Origin: Bog-756 sp963830165
Lineage (GTDB): Bacteria > Actinomycetota > Acidimicrobiia > Acidimicrobiales > RAAP-2
Direction: 5' to 3'
DNA: 64,000 bases
Assembly (NCBI GenBank): GCA_963830165.1
Contig: CAWHKZ010000008.1
Coordinates: forward strand, 372,001-436,000
Made by a program: the position numbers and the translations under genes. Positions 8,103 to 16,629 of the stretch are shown piece by piece. The notes beneath the pieces are model-generated. The model searched no databases. It worked only from the letters and a program-made list of their open reading frames with translations, and was not told where the DNA came from. Each line of letters begins with the position of its first letter. Position 1 is the first letter of the stretch.

Positions 8103-9332
8103 ATGGATCTGGCCGACATCGACCTCTGCGACCCGGGCAACTTCGTCTCGGGCGTGCCCTACGACTGGTTCGCCCAGCTGCGGAGGGATGCCCCGGTGCA
8201 CTGGCATCCGGACCCCGCCGGGTTCACCGACGGGTTCTGGGCCGTCACCCGCTACGACGACTGCGTCGGCGTGAACCGGGACTACGAGCATTTCTCCTCG
8301 TCCCGCAAGGGGACCCTCTTCCACGACATGGACGAGGAGATGCTGGAGCAGCAGCGGATGATGATGCTGAACATGGATCCGCCGTTGCACACGCGGTACC
8401 GGCGCCTGGTCAACAAGGGCTTCACCCCCCGGATGGTCCGCGACCTGAAGGCCAGCGTCGTAGCCTCCACCGATTCGATCCTGGACGCCGTGTGCGAAGC
8501 GGGATCGGCCGACTTCGTGGAACAGATCAGCGCCGAGCTGCCGCTGCAGGTCATCGCCGAGCTCATGGGCGTCCCCCAGGAGGACCGGCACCTGGTGTTC
8601 GACTGGTCGAACCGGATGATCGGCGCCGACGACCCCGAGTACCAGGTGTCGGCCGAGGTCGCCGGCGAGGCCGCCATGGAGCTCTACGCCTACGCCGACC
8701 AGCTGTGTGAGCAGAAGCGCCTCGACCCGCACACCGACCTGTTCAGCGTCCTGACCCGGGCCGACCTCGACGGCGACAGTCTGAGCCAGCTGGAGTTGGA
8801 CCTCTTCTTCCTCCTGCTCTCGGTGGCCGGCAACGAGACGACCCGGAACCTGATCTCGGGGGCCATGGTCGCCTTCTTCGACAATCCCGACCAGTGGGCG
8901 CTCCTGCGGTCCGACCGCTCGCTGCTCGACTCGGCCGTCGAGGAGATGCTCCGCTACGTGACGCCGGTCATGCACTTCCGCCGCCAGGCCACGTCGGACG
9001 TGGTCATCGGCGACCAGAAGATCAGCGAGGGCGACAAGGTCGTGTTCTGGCACATCTCCGCCAACCGCGACGAGGCGGTCTTCGCCGACCCGGACAGGTT
9101 CGACATCCGGCGGACCCCCAACAACCACATGGCCTTCGGCGGAGGCGGGCCCCACTTCTGCCTGGGCGCCAACCTGGCCCGCATGGAGATCCGGGTCATG
9201 TTCGACCGGTTGCTCGACCGGATGCCGGACATCCGCCTCGAGGGCGACGTCCAACGGCTCCGGTCCAACTTCATCAACGGGGTCAAGCACATCCCGGTGG
9301 CGTTCACCCCGTCGGCGCCCGTCGGCGCCTAG
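8103..9332 (+). CDS. cyp125: Cytochrome P450, CYP125/CYP142-like steroid C26/27 oxidase
   Basis: A 409-residue soluble P450. The I-helix motif AGNETTRN (residues 242-249) and the heme loop FGGGGPHFCLGANLAR with Cys353 are intact. Segments MLNMDPPLHTRYRRLVNKGF and ELPLQVIAELMGVPQEDR closely resemble mycobacterial CYP125 as I recall it. That enzyme hydroxylates the terminal methyl group of the cholesterol side chain and starts side-chain degradation. The ATG at 8103 follows AGGGGG about 8 nt upstream. It diverges from the ChsE/ChsH/Ltp2 operon, and in mycobacteria cyp125 heads the same operon. Subfamily (CYP125 versus CYP142) cannot be fixed by eye. Confidence 0.82.
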   Translation: MDLADIDLCDPGNFVSGVPYDWFAQLRRDAPVHWHPDPAGFTDGFWAVTRYDDCVGVNRDYEHFSSSRKGTLFHDMDEEMLEQQRMMMLNMDPPLHTRYRRLVNKGFTPRMVRDLKASVVASTDSILDAVCEAGSADFVEQISAELPLQVIAELMGVPQEDRHLVFDWSNRMIGADDPEYQVSAEVAGEAAMELYAYADQLCEQKRLDPHTDLFSVLTRADLDGDSLSQLELDLFFLLLSVAGNETTRNLISGAMVAFFDNPDQWALLRSDRSLLDSAVEEMLRYVTPVMHFRRQATSDVVIGDQKISEGDKVVFWHISANRDEAVFADPDRFDIRRTPNNHMAFGGGGPHFCLGANLARMEIRVMFDRLLDRMPDIRLEGDVQRLRSNFINGVKHIPVAFTPSAPVGA

Positions 9333-9403
9333 CCCTCCGTCTCTGCGGGTCCCGGACCCACCGGTCCCCGTCATCACCCCGCCCACCGCGAAAGCCGAGA
9401 CCC

Positions 9404-10297
9404 ATGCGCTTCCACCTCGCCATCCAGTTCCTGCCCCTCGAGACGGTCCGGGCCCTCACCCTCGCCTCGGACCGCCAGGGCTACGACGGCGTCTACCTCT
9501 CGGACCACCTCTTCAACCCCCGGGTGCTCGAGTCGAAGTACACCTACTCGACCCAGCCCGACGGTGCCCCCTTCTGGGAGAAGGAGACCGAGTGGCCCGA
9601 CCCGATGTGCCTGGTGTCGTCCCTGTCGGCCGTCACCACCAACGTCACCTTCACGACCGGCATCTACATCGCCCCGGTGCGCGACCTCATCACGGTGGCC
9701 AAGTCGGTCGGCACCGCGGCGGTCCTGTCCGACAACCGGGTGCGCCTCGGGGTGGGTGTCGGGTGGTGCAAGGAGGAGTTCATCCAGACCGGGCAGGACT
9801 TCCACGACCGGGGCAAGCGGCTCGACGACATGATCCCGGCGCTGCGGGCGCTCTGGCAGAGCGGATGGGTGGAGTACCACGGGACCCACTACGACGTGCC
9901 CGAGTGCCAGATGAACCCCTCCCCCACCGCACCGGTGCCCATCCTGGGCGGAGGCGACTCGGCGGCCGCGTTGCGGCGCGCCTCCACCCTGTGCGACGGC
10001 TGGATCAACACGGGTGCTGCGTTCCCCGACGACGCGTTCGAACAGGTCCAGACCGTGCACCGGGCGCTGCACGAGGCCGGACGGGACGGTGAGGACTTCG
10101 CCATCTACCTGGCCGTCAAGGCCTTCCCCGATCTGGACCTCTACAAGCGTCTCGAGGACGCCGGCGTCACCGACCTGCTGTGCGCCCCGTGGATGCTCGC
10201 CGAGGTGTCCGAGTCCGACAGCCCCGACAGGATGCTCGAACTCCGCCTGGCCGAGGTCGACAAGTACGCCGAGGAGTACGTCTCCAAGATGCGCTGA
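9404..10297 (+). CDS. LLM-class (F420-dependent type) oxidoreductase
   Basis: A 297-residue luciferase-like monooxygenase-fold protein. Visible are a bacterial-luciferase-type N-terminus (MRFHLAIQFLPLETVRALTL), VYLSDHLFNP, GIYIAPVRDLITVAKSVGTA and RLGVGVGWCKEEF, which line the flavin or F420 site in this family, and a TPVPILGGG-like segment (APVPILGGGDSAAALRRA) near residue 190. It lies 71 nt downstream of the P450 on the same strand and could be cotranscribed. In actinobacteria such enzymes usually use F420 rather than FMN, but cofactor and substrate cannot be read from the sequence. Only a weak ribosome site (GAAAGCCGAG) precedes the ATG. Confidence 0.8.
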   Translation: MRFHLAIQFLPLETVRALTLASDRQGYDGVYLSDHLFNPRVLESKYTYSTQPDGAPFWEKETEWPDPMCLVSSLSAVTTNVTFTTGIYIAPVRDLITVAKSVGTAAVLSDNRVRLGVGVGWCKEEFIQTGQDFHDRGKRLDDMIPALRALWQSGWVEYHGTHYDVPECQMNPSPTAPVPILGGGDSAAALRRASTLCDGWINTGAAFPDDAFEQVQTVHRALHEAGRDGEDFAIYLAVKAFPDLDLYKRLEDAGVTDLLCAPWMLAEVSESDSPDRMLELRLAEVDKYAEEYVSKMR

Positions 10298-10339
10298 CAG
10301 CGGTGCCGGGTCTCCGGGTGGACCGCCCCACGGACGCGA

Positions 10340-10382
10340 CCTCGGCCCCGAGACCAGTCCGGAGACGGTCACGGGGCCGAGG
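10340..10382. terminator. Hairpin terminator between convergent genes
   Basis: A perfect 11-bp stem (CCTCGGCCCCG at 10340-10350, CGGGGCCGAGG at 10372-10382) closes a 21-nt loop. It lies between the plus-strand oxidoreductase (ends 10297) and the minus-strand small secreted protein (ends 10462), so it could stop transcription from both sides. There is no U-tract; a G-run follows on the plus strand. Confidence 0.6.
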
Positions 10383-10461
10383 GGGGGGCGGGCGCCGCGT
10401 GCGCAGGGGCAGGAGACACGGGCGCCGCACGGACGGTCGCTGGGGGGGACCAGCGGCCGCC

Positions 10462-10728
10462 TCAGGATGCCGACGCCGGGGACGTCGAGGACGTCGGCGC
10501 CGGGGGCGATCCGGTGGGTGGCGTGCCTGTCGGCTTCGCACCCGAGGACGGTGTGCCGGTGGCCACGGTCGAGGAGACGCTCGTGGTGGTCGTGGTGGTG
10601 GTGGTCGGCGCCGTGGCCGCCTCGGCGGCGCCGGCGCCCCCGAGGGTCATCCCGGCGAGGAGGGAACTGGACACCATCACCCGTCGGAACCTCCTACGGC
10701 TGCTGCGTCGATAGGGGTTGCTGGTCAT
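10462..10728 (-). CDS. Small secreted Thr/Ser/Pro-rich protein, function unknown
   Basis: An 88-residue protein. The N-terminus has an arginine-rich stretch SRRRFRRVMVSSSLLAGM, which resembles a Tat-type signal, and a likely signal-peptidase site after GAAEA. The mature part is low-complexity: a run of eight threonines (TAPTTTTTTTTSVSS), then Gly/Pro/Ser/Thr repeats, with no cysteines or folded domain. The ATG at 10728 has an ideal AAGGAG 7 nt upstream, and the frame's longer upstream extension lacks one. Probably exported and unstructured, perhaps wall-associated. The role is unknown. Confidence 0.6.
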   Translation of the reverse strand: MTSNPYRRSSRRRFRRVMVSSSLLAGMTLGGAGAAEAATAPTTTTTTTTSVSSTVATGTPSSGAKPTGTPPTGSPPAPTSSTSPASAS

Positions 10729-10893
10729 CGGCGACTCCTTCGGGCTGCGGTCCCGGGTACCTCCTGGAACGCTCCTACTCTCGGACCGTGGGGTGGGACC
10801 GGGCTGCGACCGACCTGTGAGCCAGCCGAGAATCTCGGGTGCGTGGTGGCGGGGACCGGCGACCGTCACGGGGGTGTCCCCGGAGGGGATTGC

Positions 10894-10899
10894 TAGGGT
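10894..10899 (+). promoter_or_regulatory. Candidate -10 element (TAGGGT) for the following oxidoreductase
   Basis: TAGGGT fits the actinobacterial TANNNT -10 pattern and would place transcription start near 10906, about 23 nt before the ATG at 10929 and just ahead of its GGGGAGGA ribosome site. No clear -35 is visible. Confidence 0.3.
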
Positions 10900-10928
10900 C
10901 TGTGCAGGACGTCCCCGGGGAGGAACCC

Positions 10929-11963
10929 ATGAAGGATCTGAAGGTCGGACTGCAGCTGGGGTACTGGGGATCAGGACCTCCGCCGAACGCCGTGGAGCTG
11001 GTCGCCGAGGCCGAACGCCTGGGCTACGACTCGATCTGGACGGCCGAGGCCTACGGCTCCGACGCCCTCACCCCCCTCGCCTGGTGGGGCTCGCAGACGG
11101 AGCGGGTCCGGCTGGGCACCGCCCTCTGCCAGTTGTCGGCCCGCACGCCGACGGCCATGGGCATGGCCGCCATCACCATGGACCACCTGTCCGGCGGGCG
11201 CTTCGTGCTCGGGCTGGGCGTCTCCGGCCCCCAGGTCGTCGAGGGCTGGTACGGCCAGTCGTTCGAGAAGCCACTGGCCAGGACCCGCGAGTACGTCGAC
11301 ATCGTGCGCCAGGTGGTCGCCCGGGAGGACGTCGTCACCAACGACGGTCCGCACTACCCCCTCCCCTACCCGGGGGGCACCGGGCTGGGCAAGCCGTTGA
11401 AGGCCATCACCCACCCCCTGCGCAGGGAGGTCCCGATCGTCATGGGGGCCGAGGGGCCGAAGAATATCGCCCTCGCCGCGGAAATCGCCGACGGCTGGTT
11501 CCCCATCTTCTTCTCCCCCGGCGCCGTCGACGCCTACCAGCCCTACCTCGACGAGGGCTTCGCCCGTGAGGGTGCCCGCCACACGGCCGAGGACTTCGAG
11601 GTGCTGGCCTTCGCGGCGACGATCCTGGCCGACGACGTCGAATCCGCCGCCGACCTGATGAAGCCGATGCTGGCCCTCTACATCGGCGGGATGGGGGCCA
11701 AGTCGATGAACTTCCACTTCGACGTGTTCTCCCGCATGGGCTACGAGGCCGAGGCCACCAAGATCCAGGAGCTGTACCTGGAGGGTCGCAAGGACGAGGC
11801 CGCCGCCGCCGTCCCGACCAAGCTCGTCGAGGACACGGCCCTGATCGGCCCGAAGGAGAAGATTCGCGACGACATCGAGCGGTGGCGCGAGTCGATGGCC
11901 ACCACCCTGCTCGTGTCGGGCGACGTGGCGACGCTGCGGACCGTCGCCGAACTGGCGCTGTAG
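10929..11963 (+). CDS. LLM-class F420-dependent oxidoreductase, resembling the Rv3520c family
   Basis: A 344-residue luciferase-like protein. It has KVGLQLGYWGSGPPPNAVEL at the N-terminus, SIWTAEAYGSDALTPLAWWG, GTALCQLSARTPTAMGMAA and RFVLGLGVSGPQVVEGWYG. The core resembles the mycobacterial Rv3520c family of predicted F420 enzymes, as I recall it; Rv3520c itself lies in the mycobacterial cholesterol catabolic region. A strong GGGGAGGA stands about 7 nt before the ATG at 10929. Substrate unknown. Together with 9404-10297 it makes two F420-type enzymes near the steroid cluster, suggesting deazaflavin-dependent redox steps there (inference). Confidence 0.78.
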   Translation: MKDLKVGLQLGYWGSGPPPNAVELVAEAERLGYDSIWTAEAYGSDALTPLAWWGSQTERVRLGTALCQLSARTPTAMGMAAITMDHLSGGRFVLGLGVSGPQVVEGWYGQSFEKPLARTREYVDIVRQVVAREDVVTNDGPHYPLPYPGGTGLGKPLKAITHPLRREVPIVMGAEGPKNIALAAEIADGWFPIFFSPGAVDAYQPYLDEGFAREGARHTAEDFEVLAFAATILADDVESAADLMKPMLALYIGGMGAKSMNFHFDVFSRMGYEAEATKIQELYLEGRKDEAAAAVPTKLVEDTALIGPKEKIRDDIERWRESMATTLLVSGDVATLRTVAELAL

Positions 11964-12129
11964 TCGCCCGGAGGGCGGGCGCTCGGCCGTCGTCCCGGCG
12001 GTGCGAGCCACCCCGCGTCGCACCTGGTCACGGCCGTGCCGCACCCCGTGGCGACGACGCACCGTCGACCTCGGTACGGTCGGCGGCGTACGGGCGGGGC
12101 AGGTGCGGTACCGATGGCAGGTCGAGCTC

Positions 12130-13113
12130 ATGGAGATCGTGACGTCCGGAGTCCTGCGACGGCTCCGTGTCGCCGCGGGCACGCTCCTCGCACTGGTCGG
12201 CGTCGTCGCGGCGGGGACGGTCGGGGCGGCGTCCCTCGGGACCACGACGGCCGGTGCCACGGCGACCGGTGCCACGGCGACCGGTGCCACGGTCACCCAC
12301 GTGGCCGGCGCCCGCACCTGGTGGGTTCCACCGCTCGGCAACCAGCCGTGGCAGTGGGAGCTGGACAACCCGCTCAACCTGTCCAACCCCAAGCAGATGG
12401 GCCTCGACGACAAGCTGCCCGACGGGAGGCCGGCGCCCGCGCCCGCCATCTACGACATCGACGGGATCATCAATTCCGCCTCCACGGTCGCCGCGCTCCA
12501 CGCCATGGGCAAGCACGTGGTCTGCTACGTCGAGGTGGGTGCGGCAGGCAACTACTACACGGCCGCCCAGGAGGGGATCCCCACCACGTACTACGACCAG
12601 CTGGTGGCGGCCGGGGTGCTCGGCAAGGCGGTCCAGGGGTGGCCCGAGCACTACCTCGACATCCGGTCTCCGGCCACCCTGTCGATCATCGAGTCGATGA
12701 TCGACCAGCAGTGCGCGGCCAAGGGCTTCGACGCCGTCGAGACCGACATCGACGAGTCCTACGACTCGAAGACCGGCTTCCCACTGACCCAGGCCGACGA
12801 GGAGCGGTACATGACCACGCTCGCCGACTACATGCACAGCCTCGGGCTCGGCTGGTGGATCAAGAACCCCGACGACACGGGTAGCTCCTCGTACGCCACG
12901 GCCATGGAGCCGTTGGCCGATGCCGTGCTGACCGAGCAGTGCAACCAGTTCCACACCTGCGACCTGCTCAGCTCCTACTTCGGCAGGAAGGCCGTCTTCA
13001 ACGCCGAGTACTACCGGAGTCCGGCCAAGTTCTGCTCCGACGACGAGGCGCTCGGCATCAACGGGGCCCAGTTCGACCTGAACCTGACCGGGGTGCGCAA
13101 GCCCTGCGAGTGA
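12130..13113 (+). CDS. Secreted GH114-like endo-alpha-1,4-polygalactosaminidase family protein
   Basis: A 327-residue exported protein. The signal peptide (VLRRLRVAAGTLLALVGVVA) is followed by a GATAT triplicate. The glycoside-hydrolase 114 pattern is visible: QWELDNPLN, YDIDG, GKHVVCYVEVGAAG, HYLDIRSP, GFDAVETDIDES, LGWWIKNPDD, AVLTEQCNQF. Acidic residues in YDIDG and ETDIDE are candidate catalytic residues. GH114 enzymes cut alpha-1,4-galactosamine-containing polymers, including biofilm exopolysaccharide. The ATG at 12130 lacks a strong ribosome site; an in-frame GTG at 12103 preceded by GGGCGGGG is a possible alternative. It converges with the Tad operon. Confidence 0.8.
   Translation: MEIVTSGVLRRLRVAAGTLLALVGVVAAGTVGAASLGTTTAGATATGATATGATVTHVAGARTWWVPPLGNQPWQWELDNPLNLSNPKQMGLDDKLPDGRPAPAPAIYDIDGIINSASTVAALHAMGKHVVCYVEVGAAGNYYTAAQEGIPTTYYDQLVAAGVLGKAVQGWPEHYLDIRSPATLSIIESMIDQQCAAKGFDAVETDIDESYDSKTGFPLTQADEERYMTTLADYMHSLGLGWWIKNPDDTGSSSYATAMEPLADAVLTEQCNQFHTCDLLSSYFGRKAVFNAEYYRSPAKFCSDDEALGINGAQFDLNLTGVRKPCE
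12250..12294 (+). repeat. 15-bp coding tandem repeat (GATAT x3)
   Basis: Three tandem copies of GGTGCCACGGCGACC, the last diverging at its 3' end, encode GATAT units just after the signal peptide of the GH114 protein. They probably form a short flexible linker. Confidence 0.7.
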
Positions 13114-13143
13114 GGGATCCGCGACCGCCGGCCGGGCGACCGG

Positions 13144-16100
13144 TCAGGCGCGGACGGAGCCGCCGAGCACGGTCGACGTACGCCGGCTCAGCGAGCGGTA
13201 GAGGGCCAGGGTGCTCGGGTGGACCGACTCGATCGGCTCGACCTCGTCGGCCACGACCCGCACCAGCTCCGCCATGACCGACTCCACGCCGCCCGGGTTC
13301 CCGGCGGCGTCGGCCGCCCGAAGCAGCATCCGGTACAGCCGCTCGTCGTAGGGACTCACGAGCAGCCCCCGGCGGGCGGCCCACTCGGCACCCTGCGGAT
13401 CGCCCGACCGCAGGCGCGCTCCGGCCAGGTGGCCGCTGACGTCGACCACCTTGGCCTCGATGGCCGGGCCGGTGCCGTCGAGCAGTGCCCAGTCGGTGGC
13501 GCGGATCCCCTCGAACGGCCTACCCCGGATCGTCGTGAGTGCCTCCTCCCACCGGTCGGGATCGTCCGATGCCGCCAGCTCCAGGAACCTCGTCCAGTCA
13601 GTCCCCACGGTGGGCGCCAGGGCCAGGCGCCCGTGGGACCTCGGGAGGTGGTCCGAGCCGTCGCGGGCCGTCCCCAGGGACCTCCGGGCCACCGAGGCGG
13701 TCGAGTGCAGGCTCGAAGGCGCCATCAGCCGGTCGGGCCACAGCGCGGTGGCCCACACCTCGTTGGCCGCGCCCGTGGGGTGCATGGCGAGGTAGACCAC
13801 CAGCTCCAGGGCCCACGCCCGGGTGAACCCCCGGGCCGCCCCTCGGACCTCGACGGGACCGAGCACCGCCACCTCGACCTCGACCTCCGCCCGGTCGCCG
13901 GGTGCCGGGCGGGGCCCGTGACGAGGTGTGGCCGGGATGACCATGGCGTCCCGGTGCCGATGCCGCGACCCGGCCGCCGGGTCGCCCAGGACCTGGGCGG
14001 TCGTCGCCGGGCCGACCGACGCGTAGCCGGCGGTCCGGTCCTGGAAGGTTGCTCCGTCCCTTGCCGACGACAGGGGCGGTGGCACCGCTTCCTGCTCGGC
14101 GGCCGCATCAGGGGCATCGTCGAGCACCGCCGCCGCCTCGAGCACCGCGGTGACCCCGTCGAGGTCGCTCCCGTCCACCGTCTGCGCCGCCACCACCGTC
14201 CCGAGGACGTCCATCGAGGCGCCGTCGGACGACGGCTGCGCCAGGAGGACGTGCGCCGCGGTCGGCGGAACGGTCCGCCCACCCGCCATGGCCACGGCGC
14301 AGATGCCGTGGCGACCGTCACCGGCCAGCTCGAGGATGGCGTCGACGTCCTCCGTCGGCACCGTGGGGGCGCACACGACGACGACTGGTGCCCAGTCACC
14401 GACCGCCCCCAGCCGCCGGGCCAGATCGGCCGCCGGGACGCCCCCGTCGGCGAGCCGCATCGACGTGGTGAGCCGGCGCCACGAGAGGTCGGCGATCACC
14501 GGCCCTGCCTCGGCCGCCACCGAGACCCGGGATCCGTGGGCCATGGCGGCGCCGAAGCCGACCAGGACGAGGTCGAAGTCGCCGGCCCACCTCGACGTCG
14601 CCAGCTCGAGGGCCATCGCCCGTCCCAGGCCTTCCGTGACCAGTGGATCACCGTCGATCACGACGGAGCCGAGTCCCTCGAGGACCACCATGGCCAGCGT
14701 GGCGCCGCTGCGTCCGACACTCACCAGGGTCGCGGCGGCGGACCGGGCCCACGCCTGTCCCCGTGGGCCACCGGACGTGGGCAACGCGGCGCGGTCGACC
14801 CACAACGACCGTCCGTCCGCTTCGCGTGTGAACGGCGGTGATGCGGCGTCGGCGTCGAGGGTCTCGAGGGTGTCGAACGTCAGGCGCACCCGGTCGTCGC
14901 CGAGCGTCACCCCGGTGAGCCGGCCCCCCTCCGGCCAACCCGGCCCCATAGCGGCCAGGGCCTGCAGCGCGGCCTCCACGGCGTCGAGGTCGGCGGCACC
15001 GTCACCGACCCGCAGCCGCTGCTCGAAGGGACGCAGGGCCGGGTCGGGGAGACGGATCTGATGGCCCGCGGCACGGTGGCGCTGCTGGACCCGGCGAAGC
15101 CGGTCGACCAGGTCGGCGACGCCCGCACCGACGATGCCGGCGCCGAGCGGAACCACCGGCACCCCGGGCCGGACGTGGCCCGGTCCCGACGATGCCAGGG
15201 CTCGCTCCGCCGGCACCGCCGGGTCGGGGCGGGCGGTGGGCGTTCCCGCCCGGTCGGAGGCGGTGTCCGCCCGGGTGGCGACCGCGGCCGGACGGAGGGG
15301 TGCCGCGGGTCGCCCGACCGGTGCCGCCGGCCGCCCGACCGGTGCAGCGGGTCGCCCGACCGGTGCCGGATCGACGGCGTCCGTCCCGTCCGCCGGGGGG
15401 AGCCGGAGCACCCATCCGGGAAGGATCCAGTGCGAGCCGTCCAGGGACGATCCGTCCGGCTGGGCGACCCCGTAGTTGAGCTCGGCGATGTCGCGCCATC
15501 TGCGGGCCGCGCCGAGCCGGTCCTCGGCCACGGACCACAGCGTCTCCCGGTCCGACACGGTGTGGAACGAGGTGGACCGCTCCGCCGTGGCGTCCAACCC
15601 GACACCGTCGGTCACCGGGTACGGGTCGACCGGGAGTCGACCGTCCGGGGTCGGCCCGGGGCCGTCGTCCGACGACCGACTCCCCTCGGCGCGAGCCACG
15701 CGGGGCCCGTTGTCCACGGAGCCGGTGGACGACCCCGGAGCCGGTGGACCCGACCGGACCGCCTCGGGCGCTCCGGTCGTGTGGACCGGGAGTCGCCCCA
15801 GTGACCCCACGGCGAGGGCCGTCCCCACCAGGAAGGCGGCGGCGCACTGGACGGAGCGGCTCGCCGGGAGGCGGACGGGCGTCCGCCCCGACCGCCAGGC
15901 CAGGAGCTCGACGACCACGCAGACCGTGAGCCATGCCCAGGCGGCCCAGGCCAGCAGGACGGCCACCCGGCCGAGCCAGTGCGCGACCTCCCGGTCGTCC
16001 GCCGGGCCGCGGTGGCCCACTGCGTGCCAGAGCGCGCCGCCGTCGACATGGAGCGATGGCAGGCCCGCCGTCGAGGCCAGCCACAGCGGCACGCCGACGA

Positions 16101-16182
16101 GCAGGGCCACCAGGACCATGGACGAGACCAGCCCCAGAGCCTTCGTGCGCAACCGACGCTGGCGGTGGATGGAGCGCATCAC
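13144..16182 (-). CDS. LysM and BTAD-domain membrane protein of the Tad locus
   Basis: A 1012-residue protein. Three membrane segments lie in residues ~17-130. A LysM-like domain follows (SFHTVSDRETLWSVAEDRLG, about 200-236). Next come a PVGRPAA triplicate and a weak fourth hydrophobic segment (PLGAGIVGAGVADLV) with a positive flank (RLRRVQQRHR). The last ~250 residues hold a winged-helix-like region and a BTAD region (VEVRGAARGFTRAWALELVV; DPQGAEWAARRGLLVSPYDE). Related LysM-BTAD proteins accompany actinobacterial Tad loci. If the fourth segment spans the membrane, LysM is outside and BTAD inside, suiting a wall-sensing regulator. The start overlaps the TadG-like stop (GTG at 16182 or ATG at 16179). 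Confidence 0.75.
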   Translation of the reverse strand: MMRSIHRQRRLRTKALGLVSSMVLVALLVGVPLWLASTAGLPSLHVDGGALWHAVGHRGPADDREVAHWLGRVAVLLAWAAWAWLTVCVVVELLAWRSGRTPVRLPASRSVQCAAAFLVGTALAVGSLGRLPVHTTGAPEAVRSGPPAPGSSTGSVDNGPRVARAEGSRSSDDGPGPTPDGRLPVDPYPVTDGVGLDATAERSTSFHTVSDRETLWSVAEDRLGAARRWRDIAELNYGVAQPDGSSLDGSHWILPGWVLRLPPADGTDAVDPAPVGRPAAPVGRPAAPVGRPAAPLRPAAVATRADTASDRAGTPTARPDPAVPAERALASSGPGHVRPGVPVVPLGAGIVGAGVADLVDRLRRVQQRHRAAGHQIRLPDPALRPFEQRLRVGDGAADLDAVEAALQALAAMGPGWPEGGRLTGVTLGDDRVRLTFDTLETLDADAASPPFTREADGRSLWVDRAALPTSGGPRGQAWARSAAATLVSVGRSGATLAMVVLEGLGSVVIDGDPLVTEGLGRAMALELATSRWAGDFDLVLVGFGAAMAHGSRVSVAAEAGPVIADLSWRRLTTSMRLADGGVPAADLARRLGAVGDWAPVVVVCAPTVPTEDVDAILELAGDGRHGICAVAMAGGRTVPPTAAHVLLAQPSSDGASMDVLGTVVAAQTVDGSDLDGVTAVLEAAAVLDDAPDAAAEQEAVPPPLSSARDGATFQDRTAGYASVGPATTAQVLGDPAAGSRHRHRDAMVIPATPRHGPRPAPGDRAEVEVEVAVLGPVEVRGAARGFTRAWALELVVYLAMHPTGAANEVWATALWPDRLMAPSSLHSTASVARRSLGTARDGSDHLPRSHGRLALAPTVGTDWTRFLELAASDDPDRWEEALTTIRGRPFEGIRATDWALLDGTGPAIEAKVVDVSGHLAGARLRSGDPQGAEWAARRGLLVSPYDERLYRMLLRAADAAGNPGGVESVMAELVRVVADEVEPIESVHPSTLALYRSLSRRTSTVLGGSVRA
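15304..15366. repeat. 21-bp coding tandem repeat (PVGRPAA x3)
   Basis: Three near-identical 21-bp units encode PVGRPAA in the linker between the LysM domain and the fourth hydrophobic segment of the LysM-BTAD protein. Copy-number change would preserve the reading frame. Confidence 0.75.
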
Positions 16183-16625
16183 GGCGTACCCCGCGCCACG
16201 CCGTCCACGTCCACCGCCGAGGCCGATGCCGCCACCGACAGATGGTCGATGCCGACGATGCCGAGGATCGCCGTCGGCACCTGGTAGCTCAGCTGGACCG
16301 ACACGATCCCTCCGGACACGCTGGCCGTGCCCGGATGGCCCGACGCGGCCATGAACGCCTGTGCGGCGGCCACCGCCGCCTGGGGATCCAGCTCGACGAC
16401 ACCGGACCGGAGCCCGTCGACCGAGACGGCACCGGCGCCGGCTCGGGCGGCCTGCTCCGCCTCGACCTCGGCGGCCTGGCGGGCCGTCAGGGCCGAACCA
16501 CCGTCCACCACCAGGCCCAGGAGGGCGATCAGGGCGACCAGCAGCAGGACCACGAAGGCGGTCATGGCGCCTTCGTCGGCGGCCGGGCGACCAGCGGTCG
16601 CCGGGGGATTCGCGGCGGATCGCAC
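16179..16625 (-). CDS. TadG-like pseudopilin/Flp assembly protein
   Basis: A 148-residue protein with the TadG-type N-terminus: a short polar leader ending DEGAMTAFVVLLLVALIALLG, then VVDGGSALTARQAAEVEAEQAARAGA, the usual sequence after the hydrophobic segment. The remainder has a repetitive beta character (SGGIVSVQLSYQVP). Tad minor pilins of this type sit in the membrane and help prime or anchor the Flp fibre. The GTG start at 16625 lies 4 nt after the stop of the upstream TadE-like gene. It is much shorter than Gram-negative TadG proteins, as is common in actinobacteria. Confidence 0.75.
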   Translation of the reverse strand: MRSAANPPATAGRPAADEGAMTAFVVLLLVALIALLGLVVDGGSALTARQAAEVEAEQAARAGAGAVSVDGLRSGVVELDPQAAVAAAQAFMAASGHPGTASVSGGIVSVQLSYQVPTAILGIVGIDHLSVAASASAVDVDGVARGTP

Positions 16626-16629
16626 CGGC

